Of a DNA stretch of 46,469 nucleotides, positions 15,790 through 24,024 are shown in pieces (within the stretch, counting starts at the first letter, position 1; each line of letters opens with the position of its first letter). The notes under the pieces were generated by a model. The model was not told where the DNA came from. It saw only the letters and a program-made list of their open reading frames with translations, and made no database searches. Origin of the DNA: Clostridia bacterium (GTDB lineage: Bacteria > Bacillota > Clostridia > Christensenellales > CAG-138); NCBI GenBank assembly GCA_017509785.1, contig JAFWOT010000001.1:1-46469 (forward strand), in the 5' to 3' direction. The position numbers were made by a program, and so were the translations under genes.

Positions 15790-16145
15790 GGCTTCCCCCG
15801 GGGGAAGCTCCGCCGACGCAGTCGCTGCTGATGAGGGATAAGCCCCTCGCCACTTTTCCTTCCGCAGATGCTCTGTCCCTCATCCACCGCAAGCGGTCCC
15901 CCTTCCCCCAAGGGAAGGCATTGGTTACGCCTGATGAAGGATAAGGCTTCCCCCGGGGGAAGCTGTCACCGCAGGTGACTGATGAGGGAAAAAAACCCCT
16001 CACCACTTTTCCTCCGCTGCTGCTTTGTCCCTCATCCACCACCGCCCTTGGCGGCGGTCCCTCCTCGCGGCAGAGCCGCTCGGCGCTCACCTGAAAGCGC
16101 CGCACCGCGGCCCTTTCCGGGCGGTTCGCGCCCCCAAGGGAAGGC
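15778..16145. repeat. Palindromic repeat array downstream of the DUF559 gene
   Basis: Two further AAGGCTTCCC/TGATGAGGGA units. The second contains the same optional cassette seen at 9,309-9,393 (CCTCCTCGCGGCA, GGCGCTCACCTGAAAGCGCC and GCGGTTCGCG hairpins). The array runs to within 19 bases of the pseudouridine synthase start codon. Confidence 0.8.
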
Positions 16146-16163
16146 ATGATCTTGGAGCCCATT

Positions 16164-17531
16164 ATGACCATCCTCTACGAAGACAACCACATAATCGTCT
16201 GCGTGAAGCCCGTTAACGTCCCCGTGCAGGAGGACGAAACGGGCGACCTTGACATGCTGCGGATGCTGAAGGCCTATATCAAGGAAAAGTATTCGAAGCC
16301 CGGCGAGGTATTTTTGGGCCTCGTCCACAGGCTGGACAGGCCCGTCGGCGGCGTGATGGTCTTTGCAAGGACGAGCAAGGCCGCCTCCCGCCTGACGCCG
16401 CAGTTCGCCGAGAAGAACGGCGCGGGCGCGGTCAAGCGCTACGCCGCCATTGTCGAGGGCGGGCCGATGCCCTCCGTCAGCCTCCGATACGAATGCTTCC
16501 TTAAAAAGGACGAGGCGGAGCGGAAGTCCCGCGTCGTACCCGAGGGCACGGAGGGCGCAAGGAAGGCCTCGCTCGACGCGCGCACGATCTGCGTGAAAGG
16601 CGGGCTCTCGCTCGTCGACGTGCTCCTTCACACGGGGCGGCATCACCAGATCCGCGTGCAGCTCTCCCATGGGGGGAACCCCATCTGGGGCGACCAGAAG
16701 TATAATCCCAACGCGGTCCCGGGCCAGCAGATCGCGCTTTTTGCTTACTCGCTCTCGTTCGAGCACCCGACGACCCACGAACGCATGACGTTCACCGCGC
16801 TCCCCTCCGGCGGGGCGTGGAAGGATTTTGCCGACGAGACGCGTCTGCTTGCGGCGGGGGTCAGCTGCGCCTATTCGGACGGGGACGTTCTCGTTGTGAA
16901 CAAGCCCGCCGGGGTCACCGTCGCCAACGCCGACGGCGGCGAGGACACGCTCGAATCCCGCATCGCCTCGGCGGGAGTTGCCGCCTTCCCCGTGCACAGG
17001 CTGGACGCCATGACCTCGGGGCTCGTCGTTTTCGCGAGGAACGCGCGGGCGAAGGCCGCCCTCGATGAGGCAATGCGCATGAGGACCATCGGCAAGAGCT
17101 ACCGCGCGATAGTTCTCGGCTGCCCCGACTTCGCCGGCAAACGCTTCGGAACGCTCACCTTCTACGCCGTGAAGGACGCCGAGGCCGGGCTCGTCCGGCT
17201 CTATGACAGGCCCCGGCATGGCGCGGCGGAGATGATAACGAATATCCGCGTGCTGAAGAGCGAGGGCGGCGTCTCGGAGGTCGAAGCCGACCTTGTGACG
17301 GGACGCACGCACCAGATAAGGGCGAGCCTCGCGCATATCGGCTGCCCGATACTCGGCGACGACCGCTACGGCGACCGCGCCTTCAACCGCGACCCCGCGT
17401 ATAAGAAGCTGCGGAAGAGCGCTCCGCTCTGCCTCGCCGCGGTGAGGCTCCGCTTCGGTTTCCCGGATGGATCATACCTTTCCCGCCTCAACGGGAAGGT
17501 CGTCTTCATACTGCCGCCCTTCGGGCTGTGA
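16164..17531 (+). CDS. Tandem (fused) double RluA-family pseudouridine synthase
   Basis: About 455 residues containing two complete RluA-type catalytic domains in one chain. Domain 1 (1-225) has HRLDRPVGGVMVFARTSKAA with catalytic Asp near residue 58, and TGRHHQIRVQLSHGG...GDQKY. Domain 2 (about 236-455) has HRLDAMTSGLVVFARNARA with Asp near 281, and TGRTHQIRASLAHIG...GDDRYG. Both keep the catalytic Asp, so both may isomerise uridines in rRNA or tRNA. RluA-family enzymes are usually 220-330 residues with one domain. The ATG at 16,164 is chosen for its GGAG six bases upstream. The 3' end overlaps the convergent gene by 60 bases. Confidence 0.88.
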   Translation: MTILYEDNHIIVCVKPVNVPVQEDETGDLDMLRMLKAYIKEKYSKPGEVFLGLVHRLDRPVGGVMVFARTSKAASRLTPQFAEKNGAGAVKRYAAIVEGGPMPSVSLRYECFLKKDEAERKSRVVPEGTEGARKASLDARTICVKGGLSLVDVLLHTGRHHQIRVQLSHGGNPIWGDQKYNPNAVPGQQIALFAYSLSFEHPTTHERMTFTALPSGGAWKDFADETRLLAAGVSCAYSDGDVLVVNKPAGVTVANADGGEDTLESRIASAGVAAFPVHRLDAMTSGLVVFARNARAKAALDEAMRMRTIGKSYRAIVLGCPDFAGKRFGTLTFYAVKDAEAGLVRLYDRPRHGAAEMITNIRVLKSEGGVSEVEADLVTGRTHQIRASLAHIGCPILGDDRYGDRAFNRDPAYKKLRKSAPLCLAAVRLRFGFPDGSYLSRLNGKVVFILPPFGL

Positions 17532-18179
17532 GGCTTCCTCCGCGGAACATTTCTGCGTCTCGCGCGCCTTGCGCTCATTGAAGGCCCTGATGCGTTGGCT
17601 CAGCTCCTCCAGCGGGACGTCCGCGACATTCTCATACGGCGCTATGATCTCCTCGATCTCCTCCTTCGTGAGGGGCTTTTCCTTTTTCACGGCCTTTTCG
17701 GAAGGCTCGGGAGAGGTCTTTTCGGGTATATTTCCTATCGTTTTATCGGAAAGGTTTTTTGAACCCGTTATAGTATCTATATTATCTATATGATCTATAT
17801 GATCTATATTGCTTATTTTATCTTTTTTATCTATAGGATCTATATTATCTATATCACCTATATTATTTATATTATGGGAAGCGAACTTGCCCGATGGACG
17901 GCACTCGCTCAACCCGCCCTCCAGGAAGGTGGTCTTGAGGACTTCGGAACCGCCGCTCCCCCGGGCGACACAGATGAGCCCCTTCGCCATCAGCCCCTTC
18001 AGCACCACCTGCGTCTCCCGCGAGGTAAGGCACACCCACCCCGCAAGCCACGACGTCATTCCGTCAAAACCGCCCTTGAACGTGGTGTAGGCGTGTATGA
18101 CGGAGAGCGCGAGGAGCTCGGGCGCGCTCAGCCCCAATTCGGTCATCCATGACCAGATCTTGATGTATTGATTTTTCAT
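17472..18179 (-). CDS. Helix-turn-helix protein with Asn-Ile-Asp repeat linker
   Basis: A 235-residue protein. Residues 1-95 look like a winged-helix domain of the kind found in replication-initiator or phage replisome proteins (MKNQYIKIWSWMTELGLSAPELLALSVIHAYT, then LTSRETQVVLKGLMAKGLI with a wing). Residues 104-139 are a low-complexity linker of N-I-D, H-I-D and D-I-D triplets. The C-terminal third is Lys/Glu-rich with a possible short helical domain (TKEEIEEIIAPYENVADVPLEELSQRIRAF). The function is not known; DNA binding is inferred. A consensus promoter and an AAAGGAG site precede the ATG. Its 3' end overlaps the convergent synthase. Confidence 0.65.
   Translation of the reverse strand: MKNQYIKIWSWMTELGLSAPELLALSVIHAYTTFKGGFDGMTSWLAGWVCLTSRETQVVLKGLMAKGLICVARGSGGSEVLKTTFLEGGLSECRPSGKFASHNINNIGDIDNIDPIDKKDKISNIDHIDHIDNIDTITGSKNLSDKTIGNIPEKTSPEPSEKAVKKEKPLTKEEIEEIIAPYENVADVPLEELSQRIRAFNERKARETQKCSAEEASQPEGRQYEDDLPVEAGKV
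17766..17880. repeat. Short tandem AT-rich repeat inside the helix-turn-helix gene
   Basis: Repeats of 9-12 bases built on ATCTATAT and TGATCTAT encode the N-I-D/D-H-I linker on the minus strand. The unit count may vary between strains without changing frame when whole 9-base units are gained or lost. Confidence 0.7.
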
Positions 18180-18204
18180 GCGAAAAACTCCTTTAAAAAA
18201 ATAG

Positions 18205-18255
18205 AACAGCTAATGCTGTTGTTAATATTATAGCACCTGTGTTCTATTTTGTCAA
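18205..18255 (-). promoter_or_regulatory. Consensus promoter and operator-like palindrome
   Basis: Minus-strand TTGACA (18250-18255), 17-base spacer, TATAAT (18227-18232). Just after the expected start of transcription lies the perfect palindrome AACAGC-TAAT-GCTGTT (18205-18220), well placed as an operator, possibly for the encoded helix-turn-helix protein. Confidence 0.7.
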
Positions 18256-18302
18256 GGAGTTTCAGAACATATTTTCGTTTGTTTGTTCGAGAACGTTTTC
18301 GG

Positions 18303-18345
18303 GCATAAAAATGAGCTCCGCACAAGTACGGAACTCATTTTATGC
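18303..18345. terminator. Bidirectional terminator after the TPR lipoprotein gene
   Basis: GCATAAAAATGAGCTCCG pairs with CGGAACTCATTTTATGC around an 8-base loop, giving A/T-rich flanks in both directions. It starts eight bases beyond the lipoprotein stop. Confidence 0.8.
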
Positions 18346-18353
18346 GTCTTCGA

Positions 18354-19352
18354 TCACCCGAGCGTCGCCGTCAGCACGGTCGCGCCGGAGGCGTCCTTTT
18401 CGAGGTGCAGCCCGAACCCCCCGCGGCCGAGCGAGCCCTCAAGATAGAGGTCGAGCTCCGCGAGGATATCGGAATAGGTCGCTTCATCGGAGGTGAGCGC
18501 GTGTATGCAGTGGGCGAAGAGGCGGTCCACCCCCTCCTCGCCGAGGTCCTTCCGCAGGCTACGCTCCACCCAGAACGAGACCGTCCTGATGTAGCCCTCC
18601 TCGTCGATGTTGCCGACTACGAGCATGCCGTTGGTCGTCCTCCACGCGAAGCCCGTCTCGTTGACGTCCGCCACGGGCAGGCGAAGATCCTCGCCCTCCG
18701 CCTCGCAACTCTCGTTGAAGAGGGTGCGGAAAACGGAGGCCGTTATGCCCTTCCTCTCGAAGAGCTCGTAGATGGAGGCGATCTTCTCATCGGAATCCTT
18801 ATAGGGGACGCCTATCTTGCGGAACGTGGCGAGGGCGGCTTCGTAATTGCCCTCCATGTAGAAGCCCATCGCAAGCTGATAGTTGCTCTCGAAATTCGAA
18901 ATGCGCTTGACGTAGGAATCCGAGTCCTCATAGCCGAGCGCCTGTGTGAAGCGCCCGAGCGCGGTGACGTAATCCTGCTTCTCAAAGGCCTCCATGCCCT
19001 CGGCGTAGCGGGCAGACAGCCTGTCGATGAAGGCGACGTATTCCGCACTGTTGCCGAAATCGGATATCGCGTCGAAGCTGTTGCGGGCGGCGCTGTACTG
19101 CTTCTGCCCGAAGAGAGAGACCGCCTCGAGATAAATGCTCTCGTACTCCTCTATTGCGGAGATGTACGAGGGGCTGTTGGCGTATCCCCCGGCCGTAAGG
19201 AAGAGAGCCTTCGCAAGCTCGTAATCCTTCGCTTCGAAAGCCGCGACTCCCTCGTTATAGTTTTTTATCTGCTCCCCGGAGACGCACGCGCACAGCGGAA
19301 GAACGAGCAGCGCGCACAGCCCCGCGAGAAGAGAAGCGATCGTTCGTTTCAT
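18354..19352 (-). CDS. Lipoprotein with tetratricopeptide-like repeats
   Basis: About 332 residues from the ATG that follows GAAAGGCG; the longer open frame upstream overlaps ileS in another frame and is not protein-like. Residues 1-26 are a signal peptide (TIASLLAGLCALLVLPLCAC) with Cys residues suited to lipidation. Residues 27-200 contain four to five TPR-like units with the pattern Y-N-x-G-x-x-A-F-E-A-K-D-Y-E-L-A-x-x-L-F. The C-terminal 120 residues form a separate domain (AWRTTNGMLVVGNID, RTVSFWVERSL) that I do not recognise. It is probably surface-anchored. It lies 43 bases downstream of ileS and is probably cotranscribed under the T-box. Confidence 0.75.
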   Translation of the reverse strand: MKRTIASLLAGLCALLVLPLCACVSGEQIKNYNEGVAAFEAKDYELAKALFLTAGGYANSPSYISAIEEYESIYLEAVSLFGQKQYSAARNSFDAISDFGNSAEYVAFIDRLSARYAEGMEAFEKQDYVTALGRFTQALGYEDSDSYVKRISNFESNYQLAMGFYMEGNYEAALATFRKIGVPYKDSDEKIASIYELFERKGITASVFRTLFNESCEAEGEDLRLPVADVNETGFAWRTTNGMLVVGNIDEEGYIRTVSFWVERSLRKDLGEEGVDRLFAHCIHALTSDEATYSDILAELDLYLEGSLGRGGFGLHLEKDASGATVLTATLG

Positions 19353-19395
19353 CTGACGCCTTTCGGGGGCGGGAGCCCGCCCCCATGTCGGTAAT

Positions 19396-22300
19396 TCAGA
19401 TCCTCTCGACGGCGAGAGTGACCTCCTCGCCGTTGACGTCCCATTCCTTGCGGTAGGCGGATACGGGCGCTTCGCCCACGGTGAGCTCATCCGCCAGCGT
19501 GTCGCCGGCGATGGTCTGCGCGTTCCTGCAGGCAAGATCCTCCATCATTTCGCTGCCGCGGACGGTGATCCTTATATGGTCGGTGACGTTGAAATCCGCC
19601 TCCTTGCGCATGGTCTGCACCTTGGAGACGAGCTCGCGCACGTAGCCCTCCTCGATGAGCTCATCGGTGAGAGCGGTATTGAGCACGACGGTCAGCTCCC
19701 TCTCCGAAACGGAGGAGAAGCCCTCGCGCTTCACGGTGTCGACGAGAACGTCATCGGGGCCGAGGGAGATCGTCTGCCCCTCGAGCTCGAACTCGAACGG
19801 CCTGCCCTCCGCGTGCGCGGCGACGCAGGCGTTGCCGACGCCCTCGGTATTCTGCAGGTAATTGTTTATCTTCGGCAGGAGCTTCCCGTAGCGCGGCCCG
19901 AGGAGCTTCAGCTGCGGCTTCACGCGGTAGGTGATGAAGGAGGAAGCGTCGGAGACGTACTTCACGTCCTTCACGTTCAGCTCGCCCTCGATTATCTCGT
20001 CATACATGGCGGGGAGCCTTTCGACGCCCTGGACGTAGAGCTCGGAGAGGGGCTGGCGGTTCTTCATGTTGGACTGCGCCCTTGCCGCGCGCCCGAGCAC
20101 GACTATGCGGTAGACCTCGCCCATGTCGCGCTCGAGCTCATCGTCGATGAAGCTCTCGTCGCAGACGGGGTAATCGCAGAGATGCACGCTCTCGGGAGCG
20201 GCTTTATCGCAGGTGCGGACGAGGTTCTGATACATCTGCTCCGCCATGAAGGGCGTGAAGGGAGCGGTGAGCTTCGCCATCGTCTCCAGCACGGTGTAGA
20301 GCGTCATGTAGGCGGCCTCCTTATCGGGGGTCATCTCGCTGCCCCAGTAGCGCTCGCGCCCGCGGCGGACGTACCAGTTGGAGAGATCGTCGACAAAGGC
20401 GGCAAGCTCGCGCCCCGCCTCCGTTATGCGGAGGGAGCCGAGCAGCTCATCCTGATGCTTTATGAGCGTGTTGAGCTTCGAGAGTATCCACTTATCCATT
20501 ACGGAGAGGTTCTCTCGGCGGAGCTCATGCTTCGTGGGATCGAACTCGTCTATATCGGCGTAGAGTATGTAGAAGGCGTAGGTGTTCCAGAGGGTGCCCA
20601 TGTACTTCCTCTGCGTCTCGGAGACGGCCTCGCCGCTGAATCTGCTGGGCAGCCAGGGGGAGGACGCGGTGTAGAAATACCACCTTACGGCGTCCGCGCC
20701 CTGCTTAGTCAACACGTCCGCGGGGGCGACGACGTTGCCTATATGCTTCGACATCTTCTTGCCGTCCTTATCGCAGACGAGGCCGAGCACTATGCAGTTC
20801 TTGAATGCGGGCTCGTCAAAGAGGCAGGCGGCGACGGCGTTCAAAGTATAGAACCAGCCGCGCGTCTGATCGACCGCCTCGGAGATATAGTCGGCGGGGT
20901 AGCGCTTCTCGAACTCCTCCTTGTTCTCGAACGGATAATGCCACTGGGCAAAGGGCATCGAGCCGGAATCGAACCAGCAGTCGATGACGACGGGCTCGCG
21001 CTTCATAACTCCGCCGCAGTGCGGGCACTTCATGGTGAGCGGATCCAGCATGGGCTTATGGAGCTCTATGTCGGGATCGGCGTCCGGGAAGCATTTTAAC
21101 AGCTCCTCGCGGGAACCTATGGTGTGATGATGGCCGCAATCCGAGCAGACCCAGACGGGCAGCGGCGTGCCCCAGTACCTTTCGCGGGTGACCGCCCAGT
21201 CGATGACGTTCTCGAGGAAATTGCCCATGCGCCCCTCGCCTATGGACTCGGGGATCCAGTTGATGCGCTTATTGAAATCGAGGAGCTTATCGCGAAGCTT
21301 GGTCATCTCGATGAACCAGCCGCCTCGCGCGAAGTAGATGAGCGGAGTATCGCAGCGCCAGCAGAAGGGATAGCTGTGCTCGTACATGAGCTCCTTAAAG
21401 AGCCTGCCGCGCGATTTGAGATCGGCTATTATGAGCTTATCCGCCTTCTTGACGTTGATACCGTCCCAGGGGGTGCCGCCGGCGAGCTCGCCCTTGGCGT
21501 TGACGTTCTGGACAAAGGGCAGATCCCACTTCTTGCCGACCTTGCCGTCGTCCACGCCGAAAGCGGGCGCTATATGGACGACGCCGGTGCCGTCGGTCAG
21601 GGTGACGTAACCGTCGGAAACGACGCGCCAGCCCTTCTTATTGCCGTGATTCACGGGGAAATCGAAGAGGGGCTCGTACTCCGTGCCCTCGAGCTCGGCG
21701 CCCTTGCAGCGCTCTATTACGCTCCAGCCCTCGCCGAGAACGCTCTCCACCAGAGCCTCCGCCATGACGTAGCGCTTGCCGTCCTTTTCGACCTTGACGT
21801 AATCCTCGTCCGGGTTCACGCAGAGCGCGACGTTGGAGGGAAGCGTCCACGGGGTCGTCGTCCAGGCGATGAGCTCGGAACCGTCCTCCGCTCCCTTTAT
21901 CGGGAACGTGATGAATATGGACGTCTCCTTTACGTCCTTATAGCCCTGCGCCACCTCGTGGGAGGAGAGCGCCGTCCCGCAGCGGGGGCAGTAGGGAACT
22001 ATCTTGTGGCCCTTGTAGAGGAGGCCCTTTTCGTCGATGGTCTTCAGCGCCCACCAGACGGACTCGATGTAGTCGTCCGTATAGGTGACGTAGGGGTTCT
22101 CCATATCCGCCCAGTAGCCGACGGCGTCGGACATCTGCTCCCACTCGCCCTTGTACTTCCAGACGGACTCCTTGCACTTTGCGATGAAGGGCTCCACGCC
22201 GTACTGCTCGATCTGCTCCTTGCCGTCAAGGCCGAGGAGCTTCTCCACCTCGAGCTCGACGGGCAGGCCGTGGGTATCCCAGCCGGCCTTCCTCAGCACG

Positions 22301-22533
22301 TCATAGCCCTTCATGGTGCGGTAGCGGGGTATGATATCCTTCATGGAGCGGGTCAGCACGTGACCGATATGCGGCTTGCCGTTCGCCGTGGGAGGCCCGT
22401 CGAAGAAGGTGTACGCGGGAGCGCCGCGGCGGAGCTCCACCGACTTCTCGAATATCCTGTTTTCCTTCCAGAACTTCAGGACCTCCTGCTCGCGCGGGAC
22501 GAAATCCATGGAAGCCGAAACTTTCTTGTACAT
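19396..22533 (-). CDS. ileS: Isoleucyl-tRNA synthetase, clade-2-like
   Basis: A 1045-residue class I aminoacyl-tRNA synthetase that charges tRNA-Ile. The HIGH motif lies at residues 55-58 (GPPTANGKPHIGHVLTRSMKDI) and KMSKH at about 596. GWDTHGLPVELEVEKLLG, the editing-domain segment WTTTPWTLPSNVAL, and DQTRGWFYTLNAVAA are all present. The THGLP form rather than CHGLP, the eukaryote-like N-terminus and the C-terminal domain without a terminal zinc knuckle point to the IleS2-type clade, some members of which resist mupirocin; resistance here is inference only. Expression is controlled by the T-box leader immediately upstream. Confidence 0.95.
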   Translation of the reverse strand: MYKKVSASMDFVPREQEVLKFWKENRIFEKSVELRRGAPAYTFFDGPPTANGKPHIGHVLTRSMKDIIPRYRTMKGYDVLRKAGWDTHGLPVELEVEKLLGLDGKEQIEQYGVEPFIAKCKESVWKYKGEWEQMSDAVGYWADMENPYVTYTDDYIESVWWALKTIDEKGLLYKGHKIVPYCPRCGTALSSHEVAQGYKDVKETSIFITFPIKGAEDGSELIAWTTTPWTLPSNVALCVNPDEDYVKVEKDGKRYVMAEALVESVLGEGWSVIERCKGAELEGTEYEPLFDFPVNHGNKKGWRVVSDGYVTLTDGTGVVHIAPAFGVDDGKVGKKWDLPFVQNVNAKGELAGGTPWDGINVKKADKLIIADLKSRGRLFKELMYEHSYPFCWRCDTPLIYFARGGWFIEMTKLRDKLLDFNKRINWIPESIGEGRMGNFLENVIDWAVTRERYWGTPLPVWVCSDCGHHHTIGSREELLKCFPDADPDIELHKPMLDPLTMKCPHCGGVMKREPVVIDCWFDSGSMPFAQWHYPFENKEEFEKRYPADYISEAVDQTRGWFYTLNAVAACLFDEPAFKNCIVLGLVCDKDGKKMSKHIGNVVAPADVLTKQGADAVRWYFYTASSPWLPSRFSGEAVSETQRKYMGTLWNTYAFYILYADIDEFDPTKHELRRENLSVMDKWILSKLNTLIKHQDELLGSLRITEAGRELAAFVDDLSNWYVRRGRERYWGSEMTPDKEAAYMTLYTVLETMAKLTAPFTPFMAEQMYQNLVRTCDKAAPESVHLCDYPVCDESFIDDELERDMGEVYRIVVLGRAARAQSNMKNRQPLSELYVQGVERLPAMYDEIIEGELNVKDVKYVSDASSFITYRVKPQLKLLGPRYGKLLPKINNYLQNTEGVGNACVAAHAEGRPFEFELEGQTISLGPDDVLVDTVKREGFSSVSERELTVVLNTALTDELIEEGYVRELVSKVQTMRKEADFNVTDHIRITVRGSEMMEDLACRNAQTIAGDTLADELTVGEAPVSAYRKEWDVNGEEVTLAVERI

Positions 22534-22560
22534 ATTGGTTTATCCTTTCGGTTGTTATTC

Positions 22561-22800
22561 AAATAAAAACGCCCGGGGCAAACCCCGGGGCGCAAAAGTT
22601 TACGCGGTACCACCCGAGTTCCGAAGGGAGCCCTCCGGCACTCAAAAGCCCTTTAACGGAAGCCGGCCGTAAGCGGGTACTGCCTTCCCCGCCTCCGCTC
22701 CCGGGAGATATGCCGCCGTGCCGTGCCGCTGCGCTCTCACCGCCCGCAGCTCGCTATGCGCCGTGCCTCGGCTCACCTGCCCCGCTCATCGCGTTTACAA
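22561..22800 (-). promoter_or_regulatory. T-box leader (Ile-responsive) of ileS
   Basis: The minus strand carries the T-box antiterminator sequence GGGTGGTACCGCG at about 22,600-22,612. It is followed by a terminator stem, CGCCCCGGGG/CCCCGGGCG, and TTTTTATT ending at 22,561. The upstream part is GC-rich and foldable, as in stem I. An ATC in CATATCTCCC (22,707-22,709) is a possible isoleucine specifier, though I could not verify its loop. Uncharged tRNA-Ile would stabilise the antiterminator and raise ileS expression. Confidence 0.88.
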
Positions 22801-22806
22801 CAAATT

Positions 22807-22835
22807 ATTTTACCACGGGAAAGCCTTTTTGTAAA
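22807..22835 (-). promoter_or_regulatory. Promoter of the ileS T-box transcript
   Basis: Minus-strand TTTACA (22830-22835), 17-base spacer, TAAAAT (22807-22812), placing the transcript start near 22,800. Confidence 0.75.
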
Positions 22836-22851
22836 CCCCCGAAATGAAATT

Positions 22852-23586
22852 TCATTCCTCCGTTTCATCCTCCCCGAGGAGCCTGCGCAGCATGCCCTCC
22901 GGGTCGTTGAGGAAGCGCTTCGTCATTATGAAATGCTCCGTTTCAAAGTAGGGTACGCTGCGGATGCGCCCGTCCTCTATCTGCAGGACCTCCGCCCCGG
23001 GGAAGCTCATCAATATCGGCGAATGCGTGGATACGATGAACTGCGAGCCCGCCTTCACGAGCCCGTCCATGAGGCAGATGAGCGTCATCTGGCGCATGGG
23101 CGAGAGCGCCGCCTCGGGCTCATCCAGTATGTAGAGCCCGTTCCCGCCAAAGCGGTTCATAACGAGCGAGATGAAGCTCTCCCCGTGGGACTGCCCGTGC
23201 AGCGAGACCCCGCCGTAGCTTCGCAGGGCGCCGACCTCCTCTATGCCCGTCGCGAAATTGTAGAAGCTCTCCGCCCGCAGGAAGAACCCGTCGCGCAGGC
23301 GGCGCGCGCCCTTCGTCACGCGGATGAGCGAACCGAGGGAGGAGTGCGTATCCCTCGTGGCGAACCTGATGTTGCGGGTGCCGCCCTCGGCGTTGAAGCC
23401 CATCGCGACGGCGATCGCCTCAACCAGAGTGGATTTGCCGACGCCGTTCTCCCCCGTTATGAACGTGACGGGCGCACGGAAAACGAGCGGCTCCCGCTCC
23501 AGCCCCGTCACAACGCCGAGCCTGCCGAAATACTCATCCCGCGGAGCGGGCTCCGGCAGGGAGATCTCCCTGACAAATAGATCCAT
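22852..23586 (-). CDS. ABC-type AAA family ATPase (RecF/SMC-like nucleotide-binding domain)
   Basis: About 245 residues from the ATG preceded by AAAGGAGG. Walker A is GENGVGKST (residues 45-53), Walker B with following residues is GLYILDEPEAALSPMRQ, and the switch histidine lies in VSTHSPILMSFPGAEVLQI. The signature-like region is GVSLHGQSHGESF. It lacks a transmembrane part or any transporter partner, so it belongs to the soluble predicted ATPases rather than to ABC transporters. Its biological role is unknown. It stands alone, upstream of the ileS promoter, on the same strand. Confidence 0.8.
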   Translation of the reverse strand: MDLFVREISLPEPAPRDEYFGRLGVVTGLEREPLVFRAPVTFITGENGVGKSTLVEAIAVAMGFNAEGGTRNIRFATRDTHSSLGSLIRVTKGARRLRDGFFLRAESFYNFATGIEEVGALRSYGGVSLHGQSHGESFISLVMNRFGGNGLYILDEPEAALSPMRQMTLICLMDGLVKAGSQFIVSTHSPILMSFPGAEVLQIEDGRIRSVPYFETEHFIMTKRFLNDPEGMLRRLLGEDETEE

Positions 23587-23638
23587 ACGCGCCTCCTTTT
23601 CGATGATTGTAACCTCAGTCCGCCCGCCTGTCAAGCGG

Positions 23639-23667
23639 TTGACAAAGCATTTCCCCGATGGTATGAT
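23639..23667 (+). promoter_or_regulatory. Promoter of the small hypothetical gene
   Basis: TTGACA, 17-base spacer, TATGAT. Transcription starts near 23,674, which coincides with the most upstream in-frame ATG and so argues for the downstream GTG start. Confidence 0.75.
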
Positions 23668-23703
23668 TCGGGTATGGAGAAGCGTTTTTCACAGGAGGAG
23701 ACC

Positions 23704-24024
23704 GTGAAAAAGGCCGAAGCCCTGCTGAAAGAGCGAGGCGTCGGCGGCGTCAGTCTGCGCTTTGGCGCGGACGGCGTGCATATCGGGAACTCCTGCCTCG
23801 TCCGCGACAGGAGCCTGCGCTATGAGATCTGCCTCCTGCTGGAGAAGACCGAGGGCTTCTCCCGCCCTGCCGCCGAGATGAGCGCCGAATGGCTCGGCCA
23901 TAACGTCTATTACCGCCTCACCCGCCACCCCGGAGCCGCCTCCGCCGACGTCGAGTTCGACGGAGATAAGCGCTGGTACGTGCGCCTCCCCGCAAAGCTC
24001 ATGGCAAAACTCGGCCTGAAATAG
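23704..24024 (+). CDS. Small hypothetical protein
   Basis: 106 residues that I do not recognise. The protein is mixed alpha/beta with no membrane segment: KKAEALLKERGVGGVSLRFGADGVHIGNSCLVRDRSLRYEICLLLEK and a C-terminal DVEFDGDKRWYVRLPAKLMAKLGL. The GTG start is supported by AGGAGG five bases upstream and by the promoter position. The gene sits just before tRNA-Arg with its own promoter. Confidence 0.6.
   Translation: MKKAEALLKERGVGGVSLRFGADGVHIGNSCLVRDRSLRYEICLLLEKTEGFSRPAAEMSAEWLGHNVYYRLTRHPGAASADVEFDGDKRWYVRLPAKLMAKLGLK

Noticed and set aside
19576..22566. Two long plus-strand frames (507 and 480 residues) over ileS
   Set aside because: GC-rich antisense shadows of a certain synthetase gene; no ribosome binding sites and no recognisable domains.
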